A DNA stretch of 24,595 nucleotides from a virus (IMGVR_UViG_3300019766_000020:1-24595); one strand, 5' to 3'; shown: positions 8,177 through 15,341, numbered from the stretch's first letter. Numbers and translations: made by a program. The notes: generated from the sequence alone by a model not told the origin.

Positions 8177-8995
8177 CTAATTCTCACTTACGAAACTCAT
8201 TTCATTTGCTTTTAGTTTTTCAATGTACTTAGCTATAGACAGTTTAAAAGCTCCATCATTCGTTGTAAGTACTTCATTTGAGTATAAGCCCTCTATCTCT
8301 TCACCTTCACTTTTTATCTTTATCTTTTTAGGTAAGTATGTTAAGTAAACTTCATTGTCAATAAATGTACTTAGACCGACTATATTCTCGCTATCCTGTA
8401 GTTCCGACACATAAACTCTGTAAGCATTTGCAAGCACCTTGATATTTAAATAGCTTTTGACTCTCTCATAGCTCTTATAGATTTTTTCTTTACCACCTAA
8501 CCATTTACTAGCTACAAACCTTAATTCACTATAGATGACATTAAATTCTCCATCGGTAGCAAAGTTTGAAGGTTCCGTCTTTGTTGATGTATTATTATTA
8601 AAGTCTTGGTTGCATTGGTGTTGCATTGGTGTTGCTTCTATTTTTTCAAAGTCCTTATTTTCGGTACTTAGAGGAGGGTTGTTTTTTGCATTGGTGTTGC
8701 ATTGGTGTTGCTTTTGATTTTTGACAGAGCTATAGTGTTGAGTATTTTTGATTTCCCAAAATGCAAAGTATTTAGATATTTCATCTTTAAACTCTTGAAT
8801 CCATCTTTGTACAGATCCTCTGTTCTTTGGTTTGTCTTTTGCACCCCATGACTGAGCATAAAAGCTTATGCTGTTGACTTCATCATCATGCATATCACTG
8901 AAGTATTCCATAAAAGCTCTGGCTTTCTCTCTTTTACCATCCTGTTTTAACTTGTTTATGTAGTTCGATGGTACATTTATATAGTAGTTCTGCAT
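8177..8995 (-). CDS. replication initiation protein, lambda-O-like organisation
   Basis: 272 aa. Residues about 1-85 read as a winged-helix domain of phage replication initiators (FMEYFSDMHDDEVNSISFYA, then GSVQRWIQEFKDEI, like the primase/replication wHTH proteins whose helix contacts origin DNA). A low-complexity Asn/Gln/Thr-rich linker at about 93-145 is encoded by iteron-like DNA repeats. The C-terminal half (KWLGGKEKIYKSYERVKSY onward) may contact the helicase encoded just upstream. ATG and the helicase stop overlap as TAATG. The initiator-plus-helicase pair with repeats inside the initiator gene matches the lambda O/P plan; I have not matched it to a specific family. Confidence 0.65.
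   Translation of the reverse strand: MQNYYINVPSNYINKLKQDGKREKARAFMEYFSDMHDDEVNSISFYAQSWGAKDKPKNRGSVQRWIQEFKDEISKYFAFWEIKNTQHYSSVKNQKQHQCNTNAKNNPPLSTENKDFEKIEATPMQHQCNQDFNNNTSTKTEPSNFATDGEFNVIYSELRFVASKWLGGKEKIYKSYERVKSYLNIKVLANAYRVYVSELQDSENIVGLSTFIDNEVYLTYLPKKIKIKSEGEEIEGLYSNEVLTTNDGAFKLSIAKYIEKLKANEMSFVSEN
8610..8711. repeat. iteron-like 11-bp repeats, candidate replication origin
   Basis: TTGCATTGGTG occurs four times as two tandem pairs: 8610-8620 with 8621-8631, and 8686-8696 with 8697-8707. Each pair is followed by a partial TTGC. Because 11 is not a multiple of three, the copies are read in different frames, giving HQCNTNA in one place and TPMQHQCN in another. Conservation is therefore at the DNA level. 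An AT-rich tract (8585-8604) adjoins one pair and could be the unwinding element. Lambda has its origin iterons inside gene O in the same way. Confidence 0.65.
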
Positions 8996-10227
8996 TATCT
9001 AATCTCCGGCATACCTATTCTAGGTGAATCATTTATTGTAGATGTGTACTCTATCTCATATAGAGCTGGAGCATGTGTTTGAAACTTAACGGTCTTAGGA
9101 TTTATATATACTTCTTCTTTAAACTCATTACCGTTTTGTCTATTTTTCTCACACACAAAAAATCTTTTTTGGTAGTTGTCTTTTACTTTTTGTATAAAAA
9201 ACATCACATCCGCATCATGGTCCGCATCACCACTGTTCTTAACAGCCATACGACCATTTTTAAGATCTTCATTACTTACCTGAACTATCAGAACTATGAT
9301 GATACTTAGCTCCATACACAAACTAGAAAGTCTGTCTGTTATGTCGCTGACCTGTTCATGTCTTTTTGCATTTAGATATTTATTTCTTATTTTCATAAGA
9401 GAATCAACTGTAAAAAACCTCACACCATCACGAGCAAGTTTTCTTATGTTTTTCTCTATCTCAGATATATCCCTACCCTCATCTATGATGTAAAAATTAT
9501 CCGATTGTTTTTCGCTTGGTTTTAACTTATCAAACCTAGCCTGTATCTTCCACCAAGGCATCTCATAACTGAGATATGCTGACTTGAATCCATTAGACAC
9601 GTTATATAAGAACTGCAAAGTAAAAGCTGTTTTACCGCTGCCCTTTTCACCACCTAACATAACAAGCTGTGCAAGCTCCAAACCACCATCGAAGTAGTTA
9701 TCTACAACGTCAAGACCCGTTTCATACTTTGGCATCTTTGGCATAGCTGCAGCTTCTATTCTGGCTTCGCTTTGGGTCCTTACTTTTATAGAGTTATTAT
9801 CGTTCTCTTCTATTAGCTTTATTTCATGCAATATGTTCGATATAACTTCATTACTTGGCAGTTCATCTTCAACTACACCTCTTTTAATAGCAGTCGTTAC
9901 ATGTAGCAGTCTTCTTTTACTAGATAGCTCTTTTACCTCTTCACAATAAACTCTTAAATTAGATATAGGATTTTGAAGCATGATCTCTAGCATGACCTGT
10001 TCATCAAACTTGTTAGAAGTGCTCAACTCTTTTTTTATAAACTCTTCATCTATTGGAAGGTTTTTATGAGTCAAAGACACCATAGATTCATATATATTCT
10101 GATGCGCAGGAAGATAGAAGTCTTCTTTGAAAATAACTTCATCTACGTCTTCAAATTGTCGTGAATCAAAAATAATAGAGTTTAATACACTTCTCTCAAA
10201 AGCTAAGTTATATAAGTTCTCTTGCAT
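8995..10227 (-). CDS. DnaB-like replicative helicase
   Basis: 410 aa, slightly shorter than cellular DnaB (about 470). The N-terminal DnaB domain (NLAFERSVLNSIIFD, then LPAHQNIYESM) binds primase; the RecA-like core has Walker A GGEKGSGKT at 192-200 and Walker B RFFTVDSL at about 270-277. A QVSNEDLKNGRMAVKNSGD segment further on corresponds to the DNA-binding and sensor loop of the DnaB family. It should unwind the phage origin in concert with the initiator encoded downstream, whose ATG overlaps this stop. AAGG lies shortly before the start. Confidence 0.88.
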   Translation of the reverse strand: MQENLYNLAFERSVLNSIIFDSRQFEDVDEVIFKEDFYLPAHQNIYESMVSLTHKNLPIDEEFIKKELSTSNKFDEQVMLEIMLQNPISNLRVYCEEVKELSSKRRLLHVTTAIKRGVVEDELPSNEVISNILHEIKLIEENDNNSIKVRTQSEARIEAAAMPKMPKYETGLDVVDNYFDGGLELAQLVMLGGEKGSGKTAFTLQFLYNVSNGFKSAYLSYEMPWWKIQARFDKLKPSEKQSDNFYIIDEGRDISEIEKNIRKLARDGVRFFTVDSLMKIRNKYLNAKRHEQVSDITDRLSSLCMELSIIIVLIVQVSNEDLKNGRMAVKNSGDADHDADVMFFIQKVKDNYQKRFFVCEKNRQNGNEFKEEVYINPKTVKFQTHAPALYEIEYTSTINDSPRIGMPEIR

Positions 10228-10298
10228 TAGTAAGCCTTAGCTTTGAGGAATAAGCTTACAATGGACAACTGCCTTGATAATTAAAAATATTACTTTTT
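10228..10298. other. short gap with weak inverted repeat
   Basis: A 71-bp spacer between the CII-like gene and the helicase gene. GTAAGC and GCTTAC form a weak inverted repeat near 10229-10255. It may be a weak attenuator or a processing site. There is no U-run to support a terminator. Confidence 0.3.
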
Positions 10299-10793
10299 TC
10301 ATATTTCACTCAACTTGGTTTTTAGCTCTAATGCAGCTTTTATGACTTCATCTAACTCTTTGTTGATTTTGTCTTTTTCTGTAGAGTCTATCTTCCCATC
10401 ACGAAGTGCCTCTTTAGCAACACGAAACACATCACCCTCTTCCATAGAGAGGTTATCTACAAGAACGTGCACTTCATGATGTGATACTTTTACATCTTCA
10501 TTTTTTACAGCGACCATATTGTGTTCTTTAAGTAGTGCATCTATAATAATGCTTCTATGTTCACCAAGTTCATCCAAGAGAACTGCTAAGTGATCGACAC
10601 TCAACGGGTGTGGAGCCGCATGGTTGTATGTTATGTAATTAAGGTGCGTTCCTATCTGAATATGCCCGTTTGGTCCTGTAAAACCTAACAGCGGGGCAAA
10701 ATGCTGACGAGCGGTAAGCCCATTTGCTTCACCAAACTTATTGATCGCTTCGTTGATCGCTTTGTAGATAAACGGATGTTTAGAAAGTGCCAT
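10299..10793 (-). CDS. CII/CP76-type phage regulatory protein
   Basis: 164 aa from the ATG at 10793 (MALSKHPFIYKAINEAI), preceded by AAAGAGGAAACGTT, a very good ribosome binding site; a longer frame to 10862 would run into the divergent promoter. The text NGLTARQHFAPLLGF followed by HLNYITYNHAAPHPLSVDH is characteristic of the phage regulatory protein CII (CP76) family as I remember it: an N-terminal helix-turn-helix that acts on a lysis-lysogeny decision, then a C-terminal helix pair. It opens the left operon and diverges from the small gene at 10889, so it probably controls or is controlled by the operator between them. Confidence 0.68.
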   Translation of the reverse strand: MALSKHPFIYKAINEAINKFGEANGLTARQHFAPLLGFTGPNGHIQIGTHLNYITYNHAAPHPLSVDHLAVLLDELGEHRSIIIDALLKEHNMVAVKNEDVKVSHHEVHVLVDNLSMEEGDVFRVAKEALRDGKIDSTEKDKINKELDEVIKAALELKTKLSEI

Positions 10794-10814
10794 AACGTTT
10801 CCTCTTTTTATTTT

Positions 10815-10882
10815 TGAGTTATTCACTCTAAGGTGCCCTTTTGCTATAATTAATCTCCACACAAATCAATACAAAAGGGCAC
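10815..10882. promoter_or_regulatory. divergent promoter/operator, copy 1
   Basis: Contains TGAGTTATTCACTCTAAGG (copy 1 of a three-copy element), a plus-strand -10 TATAAT at 10845-10850 and a likely minus-strand promoter for the CII-like gene. GTGCCCTTTTG (10833-10843) and CAAAAGGGCAC (10872-10882) are perfect 11-bp inverted arms bracketing the -10. The left arm is upstream of the transcript start, so this is a DNA operator, not an RNA hairpin. A smaller inverted repeat GAGT-TATTC-ACTC lies at 10816-10828. Confidence 0.68.
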
Positions 10883-10888
10883 ATTACA

Positions 10889-11146
10889 ATGGATACACCT
10901 ATGAATGAAGCAAGACATGCATTGCACGCTACTCAAGCTGAACTGAATTATCTGCTTGAACTATTTGGAGATTATCTAGCAGATCGCGAAAACTATCAAG
11001 CTCACGAAGGATTAGACGCAGTTTATTTTTACATTTGTCAAAAATTTCACTATCTTCCGTCTGATGTTTTCTCGATGAAGCTTGAACATCTTCAATTTCT
11101 TCTTGCTGAAGAGATGCGTGGGTGGACTGCTCCAAAAGGTGCATAG
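10889..11146 (+). CDS. small helical protein, possible Cro/anti-repressor role
   Basis: 85 aa, acidic, unknown. Sequence such as ALHATQAELNYLLELFGDYL and LEHLQFLLAEEMRGW predicts helices without an obvious DNA-binding motif. It is the first gene after the strong plus promoter of operator copy 1, about 39 bases from the -10 box; the same arrangement recurs for the 41-aa gene at 11318. An antisense frame (10929-11216) has its own good ribosome binding site, so which strand is read is not fully settled. I favour this one because of the promoter. Confidence 0.6.
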   Translation: MDTPMNEARHALHATQAELNYLLELFGDYLADRENYQAHEGLDAVYFYICQKFHYLPSDVFSMKLEHLQFLLAEEMRGWTAPKGA

Positions 11147-11216
11147 AGTTTTTTACTATGTGCATCAGTAAAGTACACTCAATTGCATCACGTTCTATTT
11201 TTATAAATTCACTCAT
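10929..11216 (-). CDS. possible antisense small gene
   Basis: 95 aa, almost wholly opposite the 10889 gene. Support: AAGGAAG seven bases before the ATG, within a 22-bp segment duplicated in front of the 75-aa gene at 11806 (CTCATCTACGCT-A/G-CTTCC, 11212-11233 and 11802-11823). Against: no recognised domain, and the opposite frame has a strong promoter. It may be the remnant of a duplicated leader attached to non-coding DNA, or a genuine overlapping gene. Confidence 0.3.
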   Translation of the reverse strand: MSEFIKIERDAIECTLLMHIVKNSMHLLEQSTHASLQQEEIEDVQASSRKHQTEDSEIFDKCKNKLRLILRELDSFRDLLDNLQIVQADNSVQLE

Positions 11217-11243
11217 CTACGCTACTTCCTTTTTTGGTTTCTT

Positions 11244-11311
11244 TTGAGTATTCACTCTAAGGTGCCCTTTGATATAATAGAAGTGCTAACTAAAATAAAC
11301 ACAAAGGACAC
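11244..11311 (+). promoter_or_regulatory. promoter/operator, copy 2
   Basis: TTGAGTATTCACTCTAAGG followed by TGCCCTTT repeats copy 1 almost exactly, with -10 TATAAT at 11273-11278. The bracketing arms are GTGCCCTTTG (11262-11271) and CAAAGGACAC (11302-11311), one mismatch. The right arm also contains the AAAGGA ribosome binding site of the 41-aa gene, so a bound repressor would cover promoter and start region. Confidence 0.68.
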
Positions 11312-11317
11312 TTTACA

Positions 11318-11443
11318 ATGAACGATGAACAACTAGAAGAGATCTTAAATTCTATTCTCTCAAACACATCAGATATTCAAGTAGTTATGAATGAGTTAGA
11401 TGAGATAAAAAAGTTGTTAAAGCAACTTCTTGAGCAAAGCTAG
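11318..11443 (+). CDS. 41-aa acidic micro-protein
   Basis: Begins MNDEQLEEILNSILSN and ends with KKLLKQLLEQS; a single amphipathic helix or small coiled coil is likely. AAAGGA lies about 10 bases before the ATG and promoter copy 2 lies 40 bases upstream. No family recognised. Being expressed from the same kind of operator as the 85-aa gene, it probably belongs to the same regulatory circuit. Its stop TAG overlaps the stop of the convergent 48-aa gene: the palindrome CTAG (11440-11443) terminates both. Confidence 0.6.
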   Translation: MNDEQLEEILNSILSNTSDIQVVMNELDEIKKLLKQLLEQS

Positions 11444-11586
11444 TCATTTTCATTTCTAAACTTGAATGAAATGTCAAGATTTGCAAAACTGCTAGTTTCG
11501 TAAGTCTTGATACTTGAAATTTCTACACCGTTTTTCCTTGCAAACTTACATAGCTTCTTTTGAAATTTTTTAATTTTTTTATTCAT
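11440..11586 (-). CDS. 48-aa basic micro-protein
   Basis: Begins MNKKIKKFQKKLCKFARKNG, strongly basic, and ends in a beta-like NLDISFKFRNEND. TTAGGAGTAAAAG before the ATG is a good ribosome binding site. The start overlaps the end of the 75-aa gene (ATGAATAA), so the two form an operon. It converges on and shares the CTAG stop with the 41-aa gene. Function unknown; the basic N-terminus suggests nucleic acid binding, as inference. Confidence 0.5.
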   Translation of the reverse strand: MNKKIKKFQKKLCKFARKNGVEISSIKTYETSSFANLDISFKFRNEND

Positions 11587-11806
11587 CTTTTACTCCTAAA
11601 TTTGAGTTATTCTCTCTAAGGTGACCTTTCTGAATGGACTCGATTTTCTTAGTTAAATGATCTACTTCAGATCTTAATTCTCTTACTGCATCATTTCTAC
11701 GTTTAAGCGCTGTTCTGCTAATTAATGCAATATTATTCTTATCTAAAAAGTCTAAAACATCTACTCCAAACTCTTTTTCTATTAAGTTTCTAGGGGTATG
11801 TCTCAT
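11579..11806 (-). CDS. 75-aa coiled-coil protein
   Basis: Unknown. N-terminus MRHTPRNLIEKEFGVDVLDF then NNIALISRTALKRRNDAVRE and a coiled-coil-like LRSEVDHLTKKIESIQKG. The start has AAAGGAAGCAGCGTAG ahead of it. A good sigma-70 promoter on the minus strand (TTGACA-16-TATATT) lies about 60 bases upstream. The 3' end contains operator copy 3, read as KGHLRENNSN. A nucleoid or repressor-accessory role is possible; nothing firmer can be said. Confidence 0.55.
   Translation of the reverse strand: MRHTPRNLIEKEFGVDVLDFLDKNNIALISRTALKRRNDAVRELRSEVDHLTKKIESIQKGHLRENNSNLGVKDE
11602..11629. repeat. operator-like element, copy 3
   Basis: TTGAGTTATTCTCTCTAAGG then TGACCTTT, in the same orientation as copies 1 and 2 but inside the end of the 75-aa gene and without a following -10 box. 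Its core AAGGT-G-ACCTT is a perfect palindrome, unlike the other two copies. It may be an auxiliary binding site that allows looping. Confidence 0.55.
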
Positions 11807-11864
11807 CTACGCTGCTTCCTTTTTGGCTTATATTTTTAAAATATAAATGTTACTCAGTTGCAAT

Positions 11865-11920
11865 AATATACTTTTTTATATACTTTTGTCAATAGTTTTG
11901 TATATACTATGTTATATAAT
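11865..11920. promoter_or_regulatory. divergent promoters
   Basis: Minus strand: TTGACA (11892-11887), 16-bp spacer, TATATT (11870-11865), driving the 75-aa and 48-aa genes. Plus strand: TATAAT at 11915-11920 for the gene at 11951. Repeats of TATACTTTT and GTATATAC in the spacer could be operator half-sites. Confidence 0.6.
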
Positions 11921-11950
11921 TTTAAAAATATCAATATGAGGAACGAGATT

Positions 11951-12178
11951 ATGAAGAAGACGTTTTTACAACTTGAAGATGCTGTAAACGAGTTAAAAGA
12001 GCAGCTGGTACTCGAAGACGGAAAAGCGATAATAAAAGATAAAAAGTGGGTAGATTTTTTTGATGCGCTAGTAGCTGAACTTATAGAAGCAAGAGCTACA
12101 GTCAGTTATGCATCAGGCTATGGAAAGATAGACTGGGAGTTTGTAAACGATGCACTGAAAAAAACCAGAGAGTTCTAA
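11951..12178 (+). CDS. 75-aa helical protein
   Basis: I start it at the ATG at 11951 (MKKTFLQLEDAVNELKEQL) because GAGGAACGAGATT precedes it; a 14-residue upstream extension is unlikely. The sequence is acidic and helical, with KKWVDFFDALVAELIEARA in the middle. No family recognised. It is the first plus-strand gene of the divergent promoter and ends overlapping the convergent 221-aa gene by four bases (12175-12178). Confidence 0.6.
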   Translation: MKKTFLQLEDAVNELKEQLVLEDGKAIIKDKKWVDFFDALVAELIEARATVSYASGYGKIDWEFVNDALKKTREF

Positions 12179-12840
12179 CCTGTTATATACTTTATTGCAT
12201 CCACTCCAAAGCCGATCAGATCCTGAATTTTAGAAGATTTATCTACAACAGAATGGAGTTTGTCGACTATGTCTTTAGATTTTTCAGTATCTTTGGTAAT
12301 ACACTCAAAAACTCTAAGAGCTTCTTTTACACCTGCTAATCCGCCTATATTGTAAAGTTCTATAGACTCTTTAAGTTTAAAGGTAACATTTACATATATG
12401 GTTTTTGTGTCATTATCTAGATCTAAATCTTTTATACCATCTAAAAAAGAGTCCAAGTCTTTTTGCATGGATCTAAGTTCATCACCTACATCAAGCTCTT
12501 CCAAATGTGTCATTTCCAAAGCATCAGATAAAACTAAAAGCTTGGGTTCTACAGCATTGACTACACTAATGATATTAGGAAAAGATATATCTAGGTTCGT
12601 AGGTGCACTTATTCTTTCAAGTAATGTTATAAGGTCTTTATATTTGTCTATTTTATTTGATTGAATAAAGAGAGCGTTTAGTCTACTCACCTCTTTTTGA
12701 ATAAGATGCAGTTTGTTAAAGAGATCAAAAACACTATCAGCTTCGAAGATCTCTTTATATACCTCATAAAGCTTACGCTTATTGTTTGGATACTTTTGCA
12801 TTTTCACAACGATCTCATGTAATCTGCTGGCTGGATTCAT
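12175..12840 (-). CDS. 221-aa helical protein of unknown function
   Basis: All-helical with several heptad-like stretches (FNKLHLIQKEVSRLNAL, VGDELRSMQKDLDSFL). The C-terminal segment NIGGLAGVKEALRVFE followed by a final IQDLIGFGVDAIKYITG is moderately hydrophobic and might bind or insert into membrane. No catalytic motif or signal peptide is visible. AAAGG precedes the ATG at 12840. It stands alone on the minus strand in the AT-rich cargo-like region, next to the two-gene operon at 13125. A conflict or superinfection role is possible but unproven. Confidence 0.6.
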   Translation of the reverse strand: MNPASRLHEIVVKMQKYPNNKRKLYEVYKEIFEADSVFDLFNKLHLIQKEVSRLNALFIQSNKIDKYKDLITLLERISAPTNLDISFPNIISVVNAVEPKLLVLSDALEMTHLEELDVGDELRSMQKDLDSFLDGIKDLDLDNDTKTIYVNVTFKLKESIELYNIGGLAGVKEALRVFECITKDTEKSKDIVDKLHSVVDKSSKIQDLIGFGVDAIKYITG

Positions 12841-13124
12841 AACAAAACCTTTTTTTTATTATTGTAGCACATCTGTGTCAAGTTAAGTTCCGGACATAAC
12901 GCTTTTTGTGGAACATTTGTTGCATACTAAAGACGAATATTTGTTTAGCAAGTGTGTAGTTTTTCTACATATTTTTTAAAATAAGTATAGTTTTATACTG
13001 AAAGTAGCACCTATGTGTTACAATCATCGACGGTCGTGGGATCGTGAGTTAGCTTAGTATATTTTTAAATATTTTTGAAGAGTTAACTAAGTATAATTCC
13101 GCAATTTTTTAGGGAGGTGCTAAT
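12841..13124. promoter_or_regulatory. regulatory gap with tandem operator-like repeats
   Basis: 284 bp without a gene. GAGTTAGCTTAGTATA (13046-13061) is repeated as GAGTTAACTAAGTATA (13080-13095), two mismatches, 34 bp apart; the second overlaps the -10 box TATAAT (13092-13097) of the downstream operon. AGGGAGGTG (13110-13118) is a near-perfect ribosome binding site for the gene at 13125. CTTGACACAG on the minus strand near 12880 could be part of a promoter for the 221-aa gene. Confidence 0.55.
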
Positions 13125-13676
13125 ATGTCAACAACAAATGTATTAAACGATGTAGAATACGACGAGTCCGTAGCAAGGTTTGCTAAGAAGCGTATGAATA
13201 TGGAGTTTAATAATAAAGGCGTATCACATGCTGTAACAGTTGTAAAGAACCTGTTAGATACAGCAGAGAACTCTGTAAAAATGTTTTCTGAACAATTAAA
13301 TAGCACTGTTGCTGATAACCATCTTTTTTTAGAGTCACTAAAAAAATACATCGAATCTGGGAAAACATTTGAATTGTTATTAGAAAAAATACCAGATAAA
13401 CAAAACAGATCAAAAGCTTTAAATATGGTGCTTGAATATTCATCAAAAAGTGACAACAATGTAAAGCATAAGATTATATCGGCTGATTCATTAAGAGATA
13501 TGGGTGCTCATTTTTCAAATAAAGACAAAATTGCATACCATTTTATTGTGGTTGACAATAGAGCTTTTAGAGTTGAAACAGACCCTCAAGAGTTTAAAGC
13601 TACTTGTAACTTTAACGATCCAGATGTGGCAGGAGCATTCTCTAAGCTATTTGATAAATATTTTAAAGAAGCTTAA
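13125..13676 (+). CDS. soluble protein of a two-gene operon, possibly PLD-like fold
   Basis: 183 aa. N-terminal helices (VARFAKKRMNMEFNNKGVS), then a segment VTVVKNLLDTAENSVKMFSE with TFELLLEKIPD, and a C-terminal part YHFIVVDNRAFRVETDPQE then CNFNDPDVAGAFSKLFDKYF. This order (tethered helix, short strand, HF..VDNRAFR, FNDP..A..F...F) reminds me of phospholipase-D-like domains that lack the HKD catalytic motif. That is a low-confidence recollection of a pattern, not a search result. A very strong ribosome binding site and the overlap TAATG with the next gene show a translationally coupled pair. It probably senses something and signals to the membrane partner (inference). Confidence 0.6.
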   Translation: MSTTNVLNDVEYDESVARFAKKRMNMEFNNKGVSHAVTVVKNLLDTAENSVKMFSEQLNSTVADNHLFLESLKKYIESGKTFELLLEKIPDKQNRSKALNMVLEYSSKSDNNVKHKIISADSLRDMGAHFSNKDKIAYHFIVVDNRAFRVETDPQEFKATCNFNDPDVAGAFSKLFDKYFKEA

Positions 13677-14590
13677 TGGCTTCACCAGTTTTACCTGAAT
13701 TACCTTCGATTATAAACTACAATGTAAGTAATCAAAATGAAAATGTCAATCAGGTTTCAGATATTTTATCATCGATAAACTTGGTGTCAGTGGATCACAT
13801 CCCGTATATACCGCTTATCGATCCATATACCTCATTTTTTGAAGTATCTATAGCTTTAAATGTAACTTATGCAGCTTCTGAACACTTTAGAAATATTTTC
13901 AGTAACGCACTTCAAAATAGTTCCAAAACAATGAGTGAGTCCTTTGAAAAAAGTATAGAAGAAACTTTTGACAAAATCAATATTATGAGCGATGACGATG
14001 TAGATAAGCAGCAAAAAGACAAACTAGGTAATAAACTATTAGATATTTTAACTAGCTTTGATGATCAAAGCACTAAGCTCAATAATGAAATCTGTGATGC
14101 TAACGATAGAATAGCTGACCAAATAAAACCAATCTATTTATTCGTAGCTATTATAAACTTGTTTGTTCTTTTCTTAGCCGGCCAAGAATCTATTCATCAA
14201 CATTTTCCAGGAAACGAATTGGTTTTATTGAGTATAACTTCAATTATAACTATCCTTTTTATATGGGCACTTACGTATACAAGTAAAAAACCTTCTGTGG
14301 TATTAGTCTCTTCTTTTGCTATAATGGTTATCCTATCCTCTTTTTTTGAGTTAATTCCTTTATATGATATTTTAGAGCTAGAAAAAGACAACAATAAATA
14401 TATTGTTGACCTTATGCTTTTAACTGCATTTTCCCCTTTTATGATAGCATTCACAAGATTATTTTTTCAAAATTTATGGCTAAGCATAAAGTATAAGTTT
14501 GTATCTGTATTTTATAAACTAGAGTTTTATAGAATTAAGCTTGGTACGAAAAAAGTAGAAGAAGCTAAAAACTATTTAAATGATTTGTAG
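13676..14590 (+). CDS. four-helix membrane protein of the same operon
   Basis: 304 aa. Residues 1-150 are cytoplasmic, acidic and coiled-coil-prone, with an Asn/Gln-rich NVSNQNENVNQV near 16-27. Four likely membrane helices follow at about 153-169, 182-199, 206-224 and 242-264, then a basic amphipathic tail (YKLEFYRIKLGTKKVEE). No signal peptide. The start shares bases with the stop of the upstream gene. The design of soluble sensor plus multi-helix membrane partner is that of several abortive-infection or exclusion modules, but no known family is recognised. Confidence 0.65.
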   Translation: MASPVLPELPSIINYNVSNQNENVNQVSDILSSINLVSVDHIPYIPLIDPYTSFFEVSIALNVTYAASEHFRNIFSNALQNSSKTMSESFEKSIEETFDKINIMSDDDVDKQQKDKLGNKLLDILTSFDDQSTKLNNEICDANDRIADQIKPIYLFVAIINLFVLFLAGQESIHQHFPGNELVLLSITSIITILFIWALTYTSKKPSVVLVSSFAIMVILSSFFELIPLYDILELEKDNNKYIVDLMLLTAFSPFMIAFTRLFFQNLWLSIKYKFVSVFYKLEFYRIKLGTKKVEEAKNYLNDL

Positions 14591-14628
14591 ACTCTTTAAA
14601 TAGAATTCCAAAAAGCAATAAAACTATT

Positions 14629-15258
14629 CTAACCAGCTTCGTCCCTCCCATATCCGCTCCAAAAAATGTCATGAAGGTATTTTGCATCTTGATATCTAAG
14701 TAGTATTAGCTTTACGCTATAAACTTTATTTGTTCTAGGGTCAATGCCAAAATATTCAATTCTCCCTTTATTCATCCACCCTTTTTTTAACTCTACAGCC
14801 CATATATCTTCGTAAAATTTATTTTTCACACCTTTATATTCAAATGCACGATCTTTATATTTTACATGCCCCCAGCTAAATTTTTTAAACATCCAGTTCA
14901 AAGAAAAAGCAGATATAAAAGCAGAGCTCACAGACAACACAACAACAAGAAGAGCAAAGAAGAAGGTTTTGTATATATCGATACCTAAAGAATGTACTAT
15001 AAAGATAGAAAGCTTTACGGATGCGAACATAGCTAGAAAAGACAAAATATAGTAGTACTTTTCAAAATCTCTTATAGGGCTAAGTTCTACATTTCTAGGG
15101 TTTGCATGTAAAAATGCAAAATAATTATTAATATTTTGGTTATTACCCTGATTAAGACTTGCAAAGCTTCCAAGGTTACCCGCACTTTTAGTACTTTCGA
15201 TTTTTTCTGCAAGAGATCTCACAGTAAGAACAAGTTCTTTTATTACTTCTTGAGACAT
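14629..15258 (-). CDS. two-helix membrane protein with C-terminal soluble domain
   Basis: 209 aa. An N-terminal helix (KELVLTVRSLAEKIEST) is followed at about 27-46 by a short motif NLGSFASLNQGNNQNINN. Two membrane helices lie at about 69-90 and 96-122. Residues 123-205 form a soluble beta-rich domain (HVKYKDRAFEYKGVK, then DIWAVELKKGW) that could be PH-like. GGAGTG precedes the ATG. It lies downstream of the XRE and nuclease genes on the same strand. The motif recurs in the XRE protein, suggesting the two contact each other; function is otherwise unknown. Confidence 0.6.
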   Translation of the reverse strand: MSQEVIKELVLTVRSLAEKIESTKSAGNLGSFASLNQGNNQNINNYFAFLHANPRNVELSPIRDFEKYYYILSFLAMFASVKLSIFIVHSLGIDIYKTFFFALLVVVLSVSSAFISAFSLNWMFKKFSWGHVKYKDRAFEYKGVKNKFYEDIWAVELKKGWMNKGRIEYFGIDPRTNKVYSVKLILLRYQDAKYLHDIFWSGYGRDEAG

Positions 15259-15341
15259 TATGTCACTCCATCATAGTTTAAGTTTGTACTATTTTAAACA
15301 ATAATGGTGAAAATATTAATTAACTATTTCATTTTGCAATA

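Noticed and set aside
13109-13459. Minus-strand frame opposite the 183-aa gene
   Set aside because: Cys/Phe/Ser-rich translation typical of an antisense shadow; the opposite strand has a strong promoter, ribosome binding site and coupled partner.
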